Origin: Synergistales bacterium
GTDB taxonomy: Bacteria > Synergistota > Synergistia > Synergistales > 79-D21
Direction of reading: 5' to 3'
Assembly: GCA_015657435.1 (NCBI GenBank)
Contig: JADLKH010000004.1
Location: 190,560-197,284, forward strand
DNA: 6,725 nt
In this document: positions 1-5,800 of the stretch, in pieces
Layout: each line of letters begins with the position of its first letter
How positions within the stretch are numbered: the first letter of the stretch is position 1
The notes under the pieces: generated by a model
What the model was told of the DNA's origin: nothing
The model's input: the letters and a program-made list of their open reading frames with translations, nothing else
Database searches by the model: none
Translations under genes and position numbers: made by a program

Positions 1-87
1 CCCGCGGCCATCACCTTCCATTGCTGGACCGCCCGCAGGGCGGGAGTGCGGCTTTACCCGGACGGCCGCGAGGAAAGGATCTTCTAG
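1..87 (+). CDS. Class I fumarate hydratase, alpha subunit (C-terminal end, partial)
   Basis: Frame 1 is open from the window edge to a TAG at 85-87 and encodes the last 28 residues of a protein. The tail contains F-H-C-W-T-A-R-R-A followed by R-L-Y-P-D-G, which resembles the C-terminus of the alpha subunit of two-subunit, [4Fe-4S] class I fumarases and related tartrate dehydratases. The family dehydrates malate to fumarate and reverses it; the cluster is held by cysteines of this subunit, most of which lie outside the window. The beta subunit starts 12 nt downstream and its ribosome binding site overlaps this stop codon, so the two are very likely co-translated partners. The short length limits certainty, but the neighbour makes the assignment strong. 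The cut is the window edge, not a biological truncation. Confidence 0.85.
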   Translation, partial: PAAITFHCWTARRAGVRLYPDGREERIF

Positions 88-91
88 GAGG
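86..91 (+). promoter_or_regulatory. Ribosome binding site overlapping upstream stop codon
   Basis: AGGAGG begins inside the TAG stop (85-87) of the alpha subunit and sits 8 nt before the ATG at 100. The overlap suggests coupled, equal production of the two fumarase subunits and fixes the start of the beta subunit. Confidence 0.8.
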
Positions 92-99
92 AGACGACC

Positions 100-687
100 A
101 TGGCTGAAAAAATCCTGAACATCCCTCTGAGCGAACAGGACGTGCGGGACCTGCATGTGGGAGATGTGGTCTATCTCAGGGGACGGATCTTCACGTCCCG
201 CGATATGGGGCATTTCACGATACAGAAGCTTCTGGACGAGGGGAAGCCCCTTCCGGTGGATTTCGAGGGAGCGGCGGTTTTCCACGCGGGCCCCGTGGTG
301 AAAAAGCGCGGGGACGGCGGATACGACCTCGTGGTGATCGGCCCGACCACCAGCATCCGGATGGAACCGTACCACAAGATGGTGGCGGACCTGAAGATCC
401 GGGCGATCATCGGCAAGGGCGGCCTGGCGGAAGGAAGCCTGAAGCAGTTCGAGGAGACCGGTCAGGTTTACCTGCAGGCGGCCCCGGGCTGCGCCGTGGT
501 CCTGGCGGAGGGCGTCAGGAGGATCGAGAACGTCTTTTTCCTGGAGCTGGGCGTGCCGGAGGCCCTCTGGGTCCTGGACGCCGAGAAGTTCGGTCCTCTC
601 GTCGTGGGGATGGACGCACACGGGAAAAGCGTTTACGCTGAGATCCGCAAGGAAGCCGACCAGAGAAACGCCGCACTTTACGGCTGA
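100..687 (+). CDS. Class I fumarate hydratase, beta subunit (Fe-S type hydro-lyase C-terminal domain)
   Basis: A complete 195-residue protein of the usual size for the separate beta subunit of class I fumarase or tartrate dehydratase. Visible family motifs are [11 protein letters not shown] (28-38), F-H-A-G-P (61-65, commonly Y-x-G-P), G-P-T-T-S-I-R-M-E (81-89), I-G-K-G-G (104-108) and M-D-A-H-G-K-S-V-Y (171-179). It is cytoplasmic and shapes the substrate site together with the alpha subunit, which carries the oxygen-sensitive cluster. The ATG at 100 is chosen because of the AGGAGG at 86-91. It lies 12 nt after the alpha subunit and 28 nt before fumC. L-tartrate dehydratase is the main alternative, but the fumC and malic enzyme neighbours favour fumarase. 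Confidence 0.92.
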   Translation: MAEKILNIPLSEQDVRDLHVGDVVYLRGRIFTSRDMGHFTIQKLLDEGKPLPVDFEGAAVFHAGPVVKKRGDGGYDLVVIGPTTSIRMEPYHKMVADLKIRAIIGKGGLAEGSLKQFEETGQVYLQAAPGCAVVLAEGVRRIENVFFLELGVPEALWVLDAEKFGPLVVGMDAHGKSVYAEIRKEADQRNAALYG

Positions 688-700
688 TATTTCCTGCCTG

Positions 701-706
701 AGGAGG
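701..706 (+). promoter_or_regulatory. Ribosome binding site of fumC
   Basis: AGGAGG lies 9 nt before the ATG at 716 in the 28-nt gap after the fumarase beta subunit. No promoter or terminator is visible in this gap, so fumC is probably read on the same transcript. Confidence 0.75.
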
Positions 707-715
707 AAAGATAAA

Positions 716-2101
716 ATGGACTACCGCATCGAGAAGGATTCCATGGGGGAAGTGAAGGTCCCCGTGGACAAGCTTTACGGGGCCCAGTCCCAGAGAAGCA
801 TCGACAACTTCCGGATCGGCTGGGAGAAGATGCCTGACGAGATCATCAGCGCGTTCGCGATCCTCAAAAAAGCCTCGGCCCTGGCCAACCTGAAGCTCGG
901 GGTTCTTGACGAAGCGAGGGCGGTCGCCATCGCGAAGGCGGCGGACGAGACCCTGGAAGGGAAACTCGCGGGCAACTTCGGGCTGGCGGTCTGGCAGACG
1001 GGAAGCGGGACGCAGTCGAACATGAACGTGAACGAGGTTCTGGCCAACCGGGCGAACCAGATCCTGAACGACCCGGAGAAAAAGGTCCACCCCAACAACC
1101 ATGTGAACAAGTGCCAGAGCTCGAACGACACCTTCCCGACGGCCATGCACATCGCGGCCGTGGTGGAGCTGGAGGATCGGCTCCTGCCCGCCCTTGGAAA
1201 ACTTTCGGCGACCCTGGCCGAAAAGTCCGCGCGATACATGGACCTGGTGAAGACCGGCCGCACGCACCTGCAGGACGCGACGCCCCTGACCCTGGGCCAG
1301 GAGATCAGCGGGTGGGTACGGATGCTGGAGCGGAACGGCCAGATGATCCGTTCCAGCCTTGAATTCCTGAGGGAGCTGGGGCTGGGCGGAACCGCCGTGG
1401 GAACCGGCCTGAACGCGGCGGAGGGGTATGACGTTGAGGTGGCCGCGCAAATCGCGAGCCTCACCGGCAAGGCTTTTCGGACGGCGCCGAACAAGTTCCA
1501 TTCCCTGACGAGCAAGGACGAGCTGGTGTTCGCCCACGGGGCCCTGAAGGCCCTGGCGGCGGATCTCCTGAAGATCGTGAACGACGTCCGCTGGCTGGCG
1601 GCCGGTCCGCGCTGCAGCATCGGCGAGATCCGGATCCCGGAGAACGAGCCGGGCAGTTCCATCATGCCGGGCAAGGTCAACCCGACCCAGTGCGAGGCCG
1701 TGTCCATGGTCGTCGCCCAGGTGATGGGCAACGACGTGGCGGTGGGTTTCGCGGCGAGCCAGGGGAACTTCGAGCTGAACGTCTACATGCCCGTGATGAT
1801 CTACAACTTCCTTCAGTCGGTGCGCCTGCTGGCCGACGCCATGGTTTCCTTCAACGACCACTGCGCCGCGGGGCTGGAAGCCGACGAGGAGCGGATCACT
1901 CATTTTGTCACGAACTCCCTGATGAACGTGACGGCGCTGAACCCGATCATCGGCTACGATAAGGCGGCCGAGATCGCCAAGAAGGCGCACAGGGAAGGGA
2001 CCAACCTGAAAGCGGCCGCCATGGCGCTGGGTTATCTGACGGAAGCGGAGTTCGACAGGGCGATGGACCTGAAGGCCATGTGCCGGCCGAAGAAAGCCTA
2101 A
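716..2101 (+). CDS. fumC: Class II fumarate hydratase
   Basis: A complete 461-residue protein, close to the roughly 465 residues usual for class II fumarase. It belongs to the aspartase/fumarase superfamily, works as a cytoplasmic homotetramer and needs no Fe-S cluster. Visible motifs are G-S-G-T-Q-S-N-M-N (96-104), S-S-N-D-T (135-139), [10 protein letters not shown] (181-190, with the catalytic-region histidine at 184), G-G-T-A-V-G-T-G (224-231) and the signature [11 protein letters not shown] (313-323, carrying the catalytic serine). The G-R-T-H-L-Q-D and K-V-N-P-T-Q-C-E forms fit fumarase better than aspartase or argininosuccinate lyase. The start is supported by AGGAGG at 701-706. It sits directly after a class I fumarase, so the operon encodes two non-homologous enzymes for the same step. 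The stop TAA overlaps the ribosome binding site of the malic enzyme. Confidence 0.96.
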   Translation: MDYRIEKDSMGEVKVPVDKLYGAQSQRSIDNFRIGWEKMPDEIISAFAILKKASALANLKLGVLDEARAVAIAKAADETLEGKLAGNFGLAVWQTGSGTQSNMNVNEVLANRANQILNDPEKKVHPNNHVNKCQSSNDTFPTAMHIAAVVELEDRLLPALGKLSATLAEKSARYMDLVKTGRTHLQDATPLTLGQEISGWVRMLERNGQMIRSSLEFLRELGLGGTAVGTGLNAAEGYDVEVAAQIASLTGKAFRTAPNKFHSLTSKDELVFAHGALKALAADLLKIVNDVRWLAAGPRCSIGEIRIPENEPGSSIMPGKVNPTQCEAVSMVVAQVMGNDVAVGFAASQGNFELNVYMPVMIYNFLQSVRLLADAMVSFNDHCAAGLEADEERITHFVTNSLMNVTALNPIIGYDKAAEIAKKAHREGTNLKAAAMALGYLTEAEFDRAMDLKAMCRPKKA

Positions 2102-2106
2102 GGAGG
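2101..2106 (+). promoter_or_regulatory. Ribosome binding site of malic enzyme, overlapping the fumC stop
   Basis: AGGAGG starts on the last base of the fumC TAA (2099-2101) and lies 9 nt before the ATG at 2116. The arrangement repeats the one between the fumarase subunits and points to a single transcript. Confidence 0.75.
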
Positions 2107-2115
2107 TAAAAAGAG

Positions 2116-3444
2116 ATGCTGTCGAAGGAAGAACTGATCGCGAAAGCCGCGAAGCCGGCCAAGGATGCGATGGAACTGCATCCCTTCTTCAAGGGGAAGA
2201 TGCAGACGGCGCCGAAGTGCTGCGTGCGGGACCTGGGCGATTTCGCCATCTGGTACACGCCGGGAGTCGCGGCCCCCTGCAAGGCCATCAAGGAAGACGT
2301 GTCGCTTTCCTACGAGTACACGAACCGGGCGAACCTGGTGGCCGTCGTGAGCGACGGTACGCGGGTGCTGGGCCTGGGCGACATCGGGCCTGAAGCCGGC
2401 ATGCCGGTCATGGAGGGCAAGGCGCTGCTCTTCAAGTACCTCGGCGGGGTGGACGCCGTGGCGATCTGCCTGGACACGAAAGACCCCGACAAGATCATCG
2501 AGACTGTGCGGCTCCTGGCGCCGAGCTTCGGAGGCATCAACCTGGAGGACATCGCCCAGCCCAAGTGCTTCCACGTCCTGGACGAACTTCGCAAGGACTG
2601 CAAGATTCCCGTCTGGCACGACGACCAGCAGGGAACCGCCGCCGTGAACCTGGCGGGGCTCTACAGCGGACTGAAGATCGTCGGCAAGAAGATCGACGAG
2701 GTGAAGGTGCGCTTCTTCGGAGCCGGGGCCGCCAGCATCGCGACGGCACGGATTCTGATCAGCGCCGGAGTGAAGCCGGAGAACATCGTCATGGCCGACA
2801 GCAAGGACACCCTCCACAGAGGCCGGACGGATCTTGACGGACAGTACGACGTGAAGGGGCAGTTTGCCCGGATCACCAACCCGGAAGGGATCACGGGCGG
2901 GCCGGAAGTCCTTTTCAGGGACGCGGATGTCGTTTACTGCTACACGAAGCCGGGACCCGACGTGGTGAAGCCCGAGTGGGTCCGCACCATGGCGCATGAC
3001 GCGATCCTGTTTGCCTGCGCCAACCCGATCCCCGAGATCTGGCCGTGGGAGGCGAAGGAAGCCGGAGCCCGCATCGTGGCGACGGGACGGTCGGACTTCC
3101 CGAACCAGGTCAACAACTCCCTGGGCTTCCCGGGGATCTTCCGCGGGACGCTCGACGTGCAGGCTTCCACGATCACCGACGAAATGTGCATCGAGGCGGC
3201 CCGGACCCTTTCCGCCTGCGCGGAGAAGGTGGGCCTGAGCGAGGACTACCTGATCCCGACCATGGACCAGGCCTGGGTCTACCCGGAAGTGGCGGCGTCG
3301 GTGGGGATGAAGGCCATCGAGCAGGGGATCGCCCGGAAGACGTACACCCGGGAGGAACTGCTGAAGATCGCGACGGAGAAGATCCAGTACGCCCAGCAGA
3401 TGACGGGCTGCCTGACCGAAAACAAGTTCATCAGATTGCCCTGA
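2116..3444 (+). CDS. NAD(P)-dependent malic enzyme (oxaloacetate-decarboxylating type, short form)
   Basis: A complete 442-residue malic enzyme. It oxidatively decarboxylates malate to pyruvate and CO2 with NAD(P) and a divalent metal, in the cytoplasm. The N-terminal malic domain shows W-Y-T-P-G-V (46-51, probable catalytic Tyr47), S-D-G-T-R-V-L-G-L-G-D-I-G (79-91), E-G-K-A-L-L-F-K (100-107, probable catalytic Lys102), N-L-E-D (142-145) and H-D-D-Q-Q-G-T-A (168-175, metal ligands). The NAD(P)-binding domain has F-G-A-G-A-A (201-206), N-P-I-P-E (303-307) and G-R-S-D-F-P-N-Q-V-N-N (324-334). The protein ends after this domain, so it is the short form without the phosphotransacetylase-like tail of E. 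coli MaeB. Cofactor preference cannot be read safely. As last gene of the operon, ended by the hairpin at 3448-3495, it links malate made by the fumarases to pyruvate. Confidence 0.95.
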   Translation: MLSKEELIAKAAKPAKDAMELHPFFKGKMQTAPKCCVRDLGDFAIWYTPGVAAPCKAIKEDVSLSYEYTNRANLVAVVSDGTRVLGLGDIGPEAGMPVMEGKALLFKYLGGVDAVAICLDTKDPDKIIETVRLLAPSFGGINLEDIAQPKCFHVLDELRKDCKIPVWHDDQQGTAAVNLAGLYSGLKIVGKKIDEVKVRFFGAGAASIATARILISAGVKPENIVMADSKDTLHRGRTDLDGQYDVKGQFARITNPEGITGGPEVLFRDADVVYCYTKPGPDVVKPEWVRTMAHDAILFACANPIPEIWPWEAKEAGARIVATGRSDFPNQVNNSLGFPGIFRGTLDVQASTITDEMCIEAARTLSACAEKVGLSEDYLIPTMDQAWVYPEVAASVGMKAIEQGIARKTYTREELLKIATEKIQYAQQMTGCLTENKFIRLP

Positions 3445-3447
3445 CGG

Positions 3448-3495
3448 GATCAAAACGGGGCCCTGCTGCCGGAAGGAAGCAGGGCCCTTTTGATC
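3448..3495 (+). terminator. Rho-independent terminator after malic enzyme (possibly bidirectional)
   Basis: The arm 3458-3467 (GGGCCCTGCT) pairs perfectly with 3478-3487 (AGCAGGGCCC) around a 10-nt loop. Outside it, GATCAAAA (3448-3455) pairs with TTTTGATC (3488-3495), interrupted only by a two-base CG bulge at 3456-3457. The hairpin starts 4 nt after the malic enzyme stop. It has a T run on the 3' side and an A run on the 5' side, as in an intrinsic terminator. The T run is only four bases, so read-through into the next gene is possible. Confidence 0.85.
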
Positions 3496-3514
3496 GGTTC
3501 CGGGGATTCTTCGG

Positions 3515-3519
3515 GGAGG
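3515..3519 (+). promoter_or_regulatory. Ribosome binding site deciding the MmgE/PrpD start
   Basis: GGAGG lies 1 nt before the ATG at 3521 but 7 nt before the second ATG at 3527. The normal spacing favours 3527 as the true start. Confidence 0.6.
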
Positions 3520-3526
3520 GATGGCG

Positions 3527-4888
3527 ATGGTTGAAAACGAAAAGGGCCTTTCAAGCCAATGTGCGGAATATATCGTGAACCTCCGGTATGAGGACCTGGG
3601 CGGGGACACGGTTTCCTCGGCCAAACGGTATGTCCTGGACTGGCTGGGATGCGTTCTCGCGGGATCCGCGACTCCCGCGGCATCCATGATCGGCGGCCTG
3701 GCGGAAGAAATGGGGGGGAACCCCCACTCCACAATGATCGGGAGTTTCCGGAAATCCTCCGTTCTCCAGTCGGCCATGGTGAACGGGTACAACTGTCACA
3801 TTCTCGAGATGGACGATGTCCACAAGAACTCGATCACCCACCCGGCCGCGCCGGTCATCTCGGCGGCCTTCAGCCTGGCCGAGAAGCTGGGCTCTTCGGG
3901 GCGTGACCTCTTGACGGCCATTGTGGCGGGATACGACGTCATGATCCGCATCGGAGAGGCGGTGACGCCCTCCCATTACCGCATCTGGCATACGACCGCC
4001 ACCTGCGGGCCCTTCGGTTCGGCGGCGGCGGCCGCGAAGCTGCTGGGCCTGGACGGGAAGCAGACCCTGGATGCGCTTGGAAATGCCGGTTCGCAGGCGG
4101 CCGGACTATGGGAGTTCGCCACGGACAAGGCGATGACGAAGTTCATGCATTGCGGAAACGGGGCGAGAAACGGCCTTTTCGCCGCCCTGATGGCGAGCCG
4201 CGGATTTACCGGCGCCCAGAGGATCCTCGAGGGCGACCGGGGGTTCTTCCGTGCCACCTCGAAAGAGACGGACGAGTGGGAGCATTTCGGCGACCTGAAC
4301 GAATCCTTCCGGATCAACGAAGTGAGCATCAAGCCCTACGCCGCCTGTCGCCACGCGCACGGGGCGATAAACGGCGCACTGGAGCTCAGGAGCCGCCACG
4401 GGCTTGTGCCGGGGGAAGTGGAGTCGATCGTCGTCGAAACCTACTCAAACGCAACGCGGATGGCGGGTAACACCGGATGCGGGAGCGAACAGGAGGCGAA
4501 ATTCAGCACCGCCTTCTGCGTCGCGAGCGCCCTGATTTACGGAAAACTGGGGCCCCGGGAGTTTTCGGAAGAGGCCAGGACGAACCCCCTGACCCGGGAG
4601 TTGGCCTCCAGGGTGAAACTGGTGGCGGTGGAGGACCTGGATGCGCTTCATCCCCGGAAATGGCCCACCCGCATCCGGATCCGGACAAAATCCGGCTCGG
4701 AATACGCGCATTTCGTCGAATACCCGAAGGGAGATCCGGAGAACCCGGTGTCGGACCGCGAGCTGGAGGAGAAATTCCTGGACCTCGCAGGACAGGTTCT
4801 TTCCCGCGATCAGTCTTCGACCCTTTGCGGGCGTTGCCGTGTCCTGGAGAATCTCGATGACGCGAAGGGCTTCTTCGCCGGTTTTTGA
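3527..4888 (+). CDS. MmgE/PrpD family protein (2-methylcitrate dehydratase / cis-aconitate decarboxylase-like)
   Basis: A complete protein of 453 residues from ATG 3527 (455 from ATG 3521), normal for the MmgE/PrpD family. Known members include 2-methylcitrate dehydratase PrpD, cis-aconitate decarboxylase and iminodisuccinate epimerase, all acting on small di- or tricarboxylates without an Fe-S cluster. Visible family blocks, numbered from 3527, are L-E-M-D-D-V-H near 93-99 with T-H-P-A-A-P (104-109), H-T-T-A-T-C-G-P-F-G-S-A (155-166), M-T-K-F-M-H (203-208), K-P-Y-A-A-C-R-H-A-H (269-278) and Y-P-K-G-D-P-E-N-P (399-407). Probable active-site counterparts of cis-aconitate decarboxylase are His105, His155, Lys205, Lys269 and His276. 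No prpB or prpC lies beside it, so methylcitrate-cycle function is not supported by context, and the substrate is unassigned. It stands between two terminators, alone on + strand; no clear promoter was seen in the 76-nt gap upstream. Confidence 0.9.
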   Translation: MVENEKGLSSQCAEYIVNLRYEDLGGDTVSSAKRYVLDWLGCVLAGSATPAASMIGGLAEEMGGNPHSTMIGSFRKSSVLQSAMVNGYNCHILEMDDVHKNSITHPAAPVISAAFSLAEKLGSSGRDLLTAIVAGYDVMIRIGEAVTPSHYRIWHTTATCGPFGSAAAAAKLLGLDGKQTLDALGNAGSQAAGLWEFATDKAMTKFMHCGNGARNGLFAALMASRGFTGAQRILEGDRGFFRATSKETDEWEHFGDLNESFRINEVSIKPYAACRHAHGAINGALELRSRHGLVPGEVESIVVETYSNATRMAGNTGCGSEQEAKFSTAFCVASALIYGKLGPREFSEEARTNPLTRELASRVKLVAVEDLDALHPRKWPTRIRIRTKSGSEYAHFVEYPKGDPENPVSDRELEEKFLDLAGQVLSRDQSSTLCGRCRVLENLDDAKGFFAGF

Positions 4889-4903
4889 TCCTCAAAGGGA
4901 AAC

Positions 4904-4942
4904 AAACGGAGCGGGCCTGGTGCGCCCAGGCCCGCTCCGTTT
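4904..4942. terminator. Bidirectional terminator between convergent genes
   Basis: The arm 4904-4920 (AAACGGAGCGGGCCTGG) pairs perfectly over 17 bp with 4926-4942 around a 5-nt loop TGCGC. It lies 15 nt after the MmgE/PrpD stop and 10 nt after the end of the minus-strand selenoprotein gene. The T-rich tract is short on the plus side (TTT at 4940-4942); on the minus strand the stem is followed by TTTGTTTCCCTTTG. It probably ends both transcripts. Confidence 0.85.
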
Positions 4943-4952
4943 ACCTGCGGCT

Positions 4953-5597
4953 TCAGGAGAACAGGGTCATGGCGATCGTCTCCAGCTCGGGCCTGCGGGT
5001 GTAGTCCCCTTCTCTCCAGGCGAACTTGATCCGTCGATCCCGGCCGACTGCGAACGCCGCCGTAAGCGGCAGTTCCCAGTGCTCGACGCCGTTGAAGTCC
5101 TGGGGCTTCCTGCCGATCCGTTCGTAGGCGTCCGCGATCCACTCGGGGACCCGATAGGCCAGATCCAGCCGTTTCGCCGCGGCGTTTCCGGGATCGGACA
5201 AGAGTTCGAAATCCGGATCCAGCAGGGTTTTCAGCTCCCGGAGCCTGGCCGGAAGCATCGGGGAAATGCCGACCAGGGAGCCGCCGCCCTTCCTGATTCG
5301 GGAGATCGCTTCGTTGTACGCCTGCAACTGCAGGCGACAGTACGGTCACCAGCTGCCGCGGAAGAAGAACAGGGCAAGCGGGCCCTTTTTCAGAAGATCC
5401 GTCGATGGAACCTCGTTTCCCGAGGGATCGAAGAGCCTGAAAAAAGGCAGTTCTTCGCCGGTCCGCGGGATCTTCCTGTTTTCGGCTTCCGCGGAGAGGG
5501 ACTCGCGAAAGAGGCGAACCCGCCGTTTTTCCTCCTGCGTAGCGAACGTCGGCGACGGGGTTCTTCGGAGAGTTTCGAGACCTTTTTCCAGATTCAA
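4953..5597 (-). CDS. Peroxiredoxin-like selenoprotein (AhpC/TSA, thioredoxin fold) with in-frame UGA as selenocysteine
   Basis: One 214-residue protein, read through TGA at 5346-5348. It matches the peroxiredoxin-like AhpC/TSA family of about 210-220 residues. Before the TGA are G-E-E-L-P-F-F-R-L-F-D-P-S-G (47-60), a variant of the usual G-x-x-A-P-x-F, and F-F-F-R-G-S-W (77-83). After it, in the same frame, come P-Y-C-R-L-Q-L-Q-A-Y (85-94), L-V-G-I-S-P, L-L-S-D-P-G-N-A, W-E-L-P (174-177) and D-Y-T-R-R-P-E (198-204). Family members have W-C-P-Y-C, so the TGA replaces the first cysteine and gives Sec84-Pro-Tyr-Cys87. A SECIS-like hairpin follows. The start is TTG 5597, 6 nt after AGGAGGG; an ATG at 5642 would give 229 residues but has no ribosome binding site and adds a poor, lysine-rich leader. 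The role is probably thiol peroxidase or disulfide reductase; the substrate is unknown. The end is another TGA (4953-4955), followed three codons later by in-frame TAA (4941-4943). The alternative is a nonsense mutation, but both halves are intact. Confidence 0.85.
5312..5344 (-). promoter_or_regulatory. Candidate bacterial SECIS element
   Basis: Directly after the UGA the mRNA can form a 7-bp perfect stem, CGCCUGC with GCAGGCG (5319-5336), capped by the loop AGUU. Outside it UGU can pair with ACA and CGU with ACG, with small bulges, extending the helix to 5312-5344. The apical loop begins 16 nt after the UGA, and its second base is G followed by U. Known bacterial SECIS elements lie within the coding region just downstream of the UGA, with a G near the start of a small apical loop that contacts SelB. 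This fits, but no folding program was run. Confidence 0.7.
5346..5348 (-). other. Recoded UGA codon (selenocysteine, residue 84)
   Basis: The minus-strand codons read TTC CGC GGC AGC TGG TGA CCG TAC TGT, i.e. F-R-G-S-W-stop-P-Y-C. The stop falls exactly on the first active-site cysteine of the R-G-x-W-C-P-Y-C motif of this family. TGA and TGC/TGT differ in one base, and TGA is the only stop used for selenocysteine. Reading the gene as two ORFs would split a single thioredoxin fold through its active site. Confidence 0.85.
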
Positions 5598-5603
5598 GCT
5601 TTT

Positions 5604-5610
5604 CCCTCCT
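5604..5610 (-). promoter_or_regulatory. Ribosome binding site deciding the TTG start of the selenoprotein
   Basis: The minus strand reads AGGAGGG, then AAAAGC, then TTG at 5597-5595. This is a near-perfect Shine-Dalgarno match at 6-nt spacing, so TTG is preferred over the in-frame ATG at 5642, which has no such site in front of it. Confidence 0.75.
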
Positions 5611-5722
5611 TTTTTTCGACGGTCTGGATTTGATTTCTTCAAAAGGCAAGGCTTGTGTTTTTCATTTCATTTTGTTCGGCAAGGCGTCGGAGCTTTTCGG
5701 GGCGCAGGGCCCGATTCGGACT

Positions 5723-5750
5723 TTGAAACTCCTTCGGATGAGGATATTAT
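5723..5750 (+). promoter_or_regulatory. Sigma70-type promoter for the sensor kinase gene
   Basis: TTGAAA at 5723-5728 (5 of 6 to TTGACA) and TATTAT at 5745-5750 (5 of 6 to TATAAT) are separated by 16 nt. Transcription would start near 5757, leaving a leader of about 40 nt before the ATG at 5797. The region is AT-rich compared with its surroundings. No equally good promoter was found for the divergent minus-strand gene in the same 199-nt gap. Confidence 0.6.
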
Positions 5751-5776
5751 ACGTTCATTCCGAGCGTCAGTTTTCC

Positions 5777-5800
5777 ATGAAAGCGAGTCGCATTTTATGA
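5777..5800 (+). CDS. Possible leader mini-ORF overlapping the kinase start (speculative)
   Basis: ATG at 5777 opens a seven-codon frame, M-K-A-S-R-I-L, whose TGA (5798-5800) overlaps the kinase ATG (5797-5799) as ATGA. It lies inside the predicted leader. Such an overlap is a common form of translational coupling, and the kinase start has no good ribosome binding site of its own. The mini-ORF also lacks a convincing site, so it may be chance. Confidence 0.2.
   Translation: MKASRIL

Noticed and set aside
515..1990. Long 491-codon minus-strand open frame over fumC
   Set aside because: It is a shadow of the GC-rich coding strand: arginine-, histidine- and glycine-rich with no recognisable motif, fully overlapped by clear fumarase genes.
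2098..3792. Long 564-codon minus-strand open frame over the malic enzyme
   Set aside because: It is antisense to a well-conserved malic enzyme, runs through the terminator and into another gene, and has a composition typical of a shadow frame.
4953..5327. A separate 124-residue minus-strand gene starting at TTG 5327
   Set aside because: The start is in the middle of a conserved thioredoxin-fold helix, has no ribosome binding site, and the frame continues upstream without interruption to the TGA and beyond. It is the C-terminal part of the selenoprotein.
4641..5633. 330-codon plus-strand open frame spanning the terminator and selenoprotein gene
   Set aside because: It starts inside the MmgE/PrpD gene in another frame, crosses the convergent terminator and is antisense to the peroxiredoxin-like gene, with no motif or ribosome binding site.
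5346..5642. Peroxiredoxin-like pseudogene caused by a nonsense mutation
   Set aside because: There is no other lesion, codon use and motifs are intact on both sides, the stop is TGA on the exact active-site cysteine, and a SECIS-like hairpin follows. Selenocysteine explains all of this better, although a sequencing error at the codon cannot be excluded from this window.
5623..5642. Short inverted repeat TTTGA-TTTCT-TCAAA upstream of the selenoprotein gene as an operator
   Set aside because: Only five base pairs in an AT-rich stretch, with no clear promoter next to it; too weak to call.
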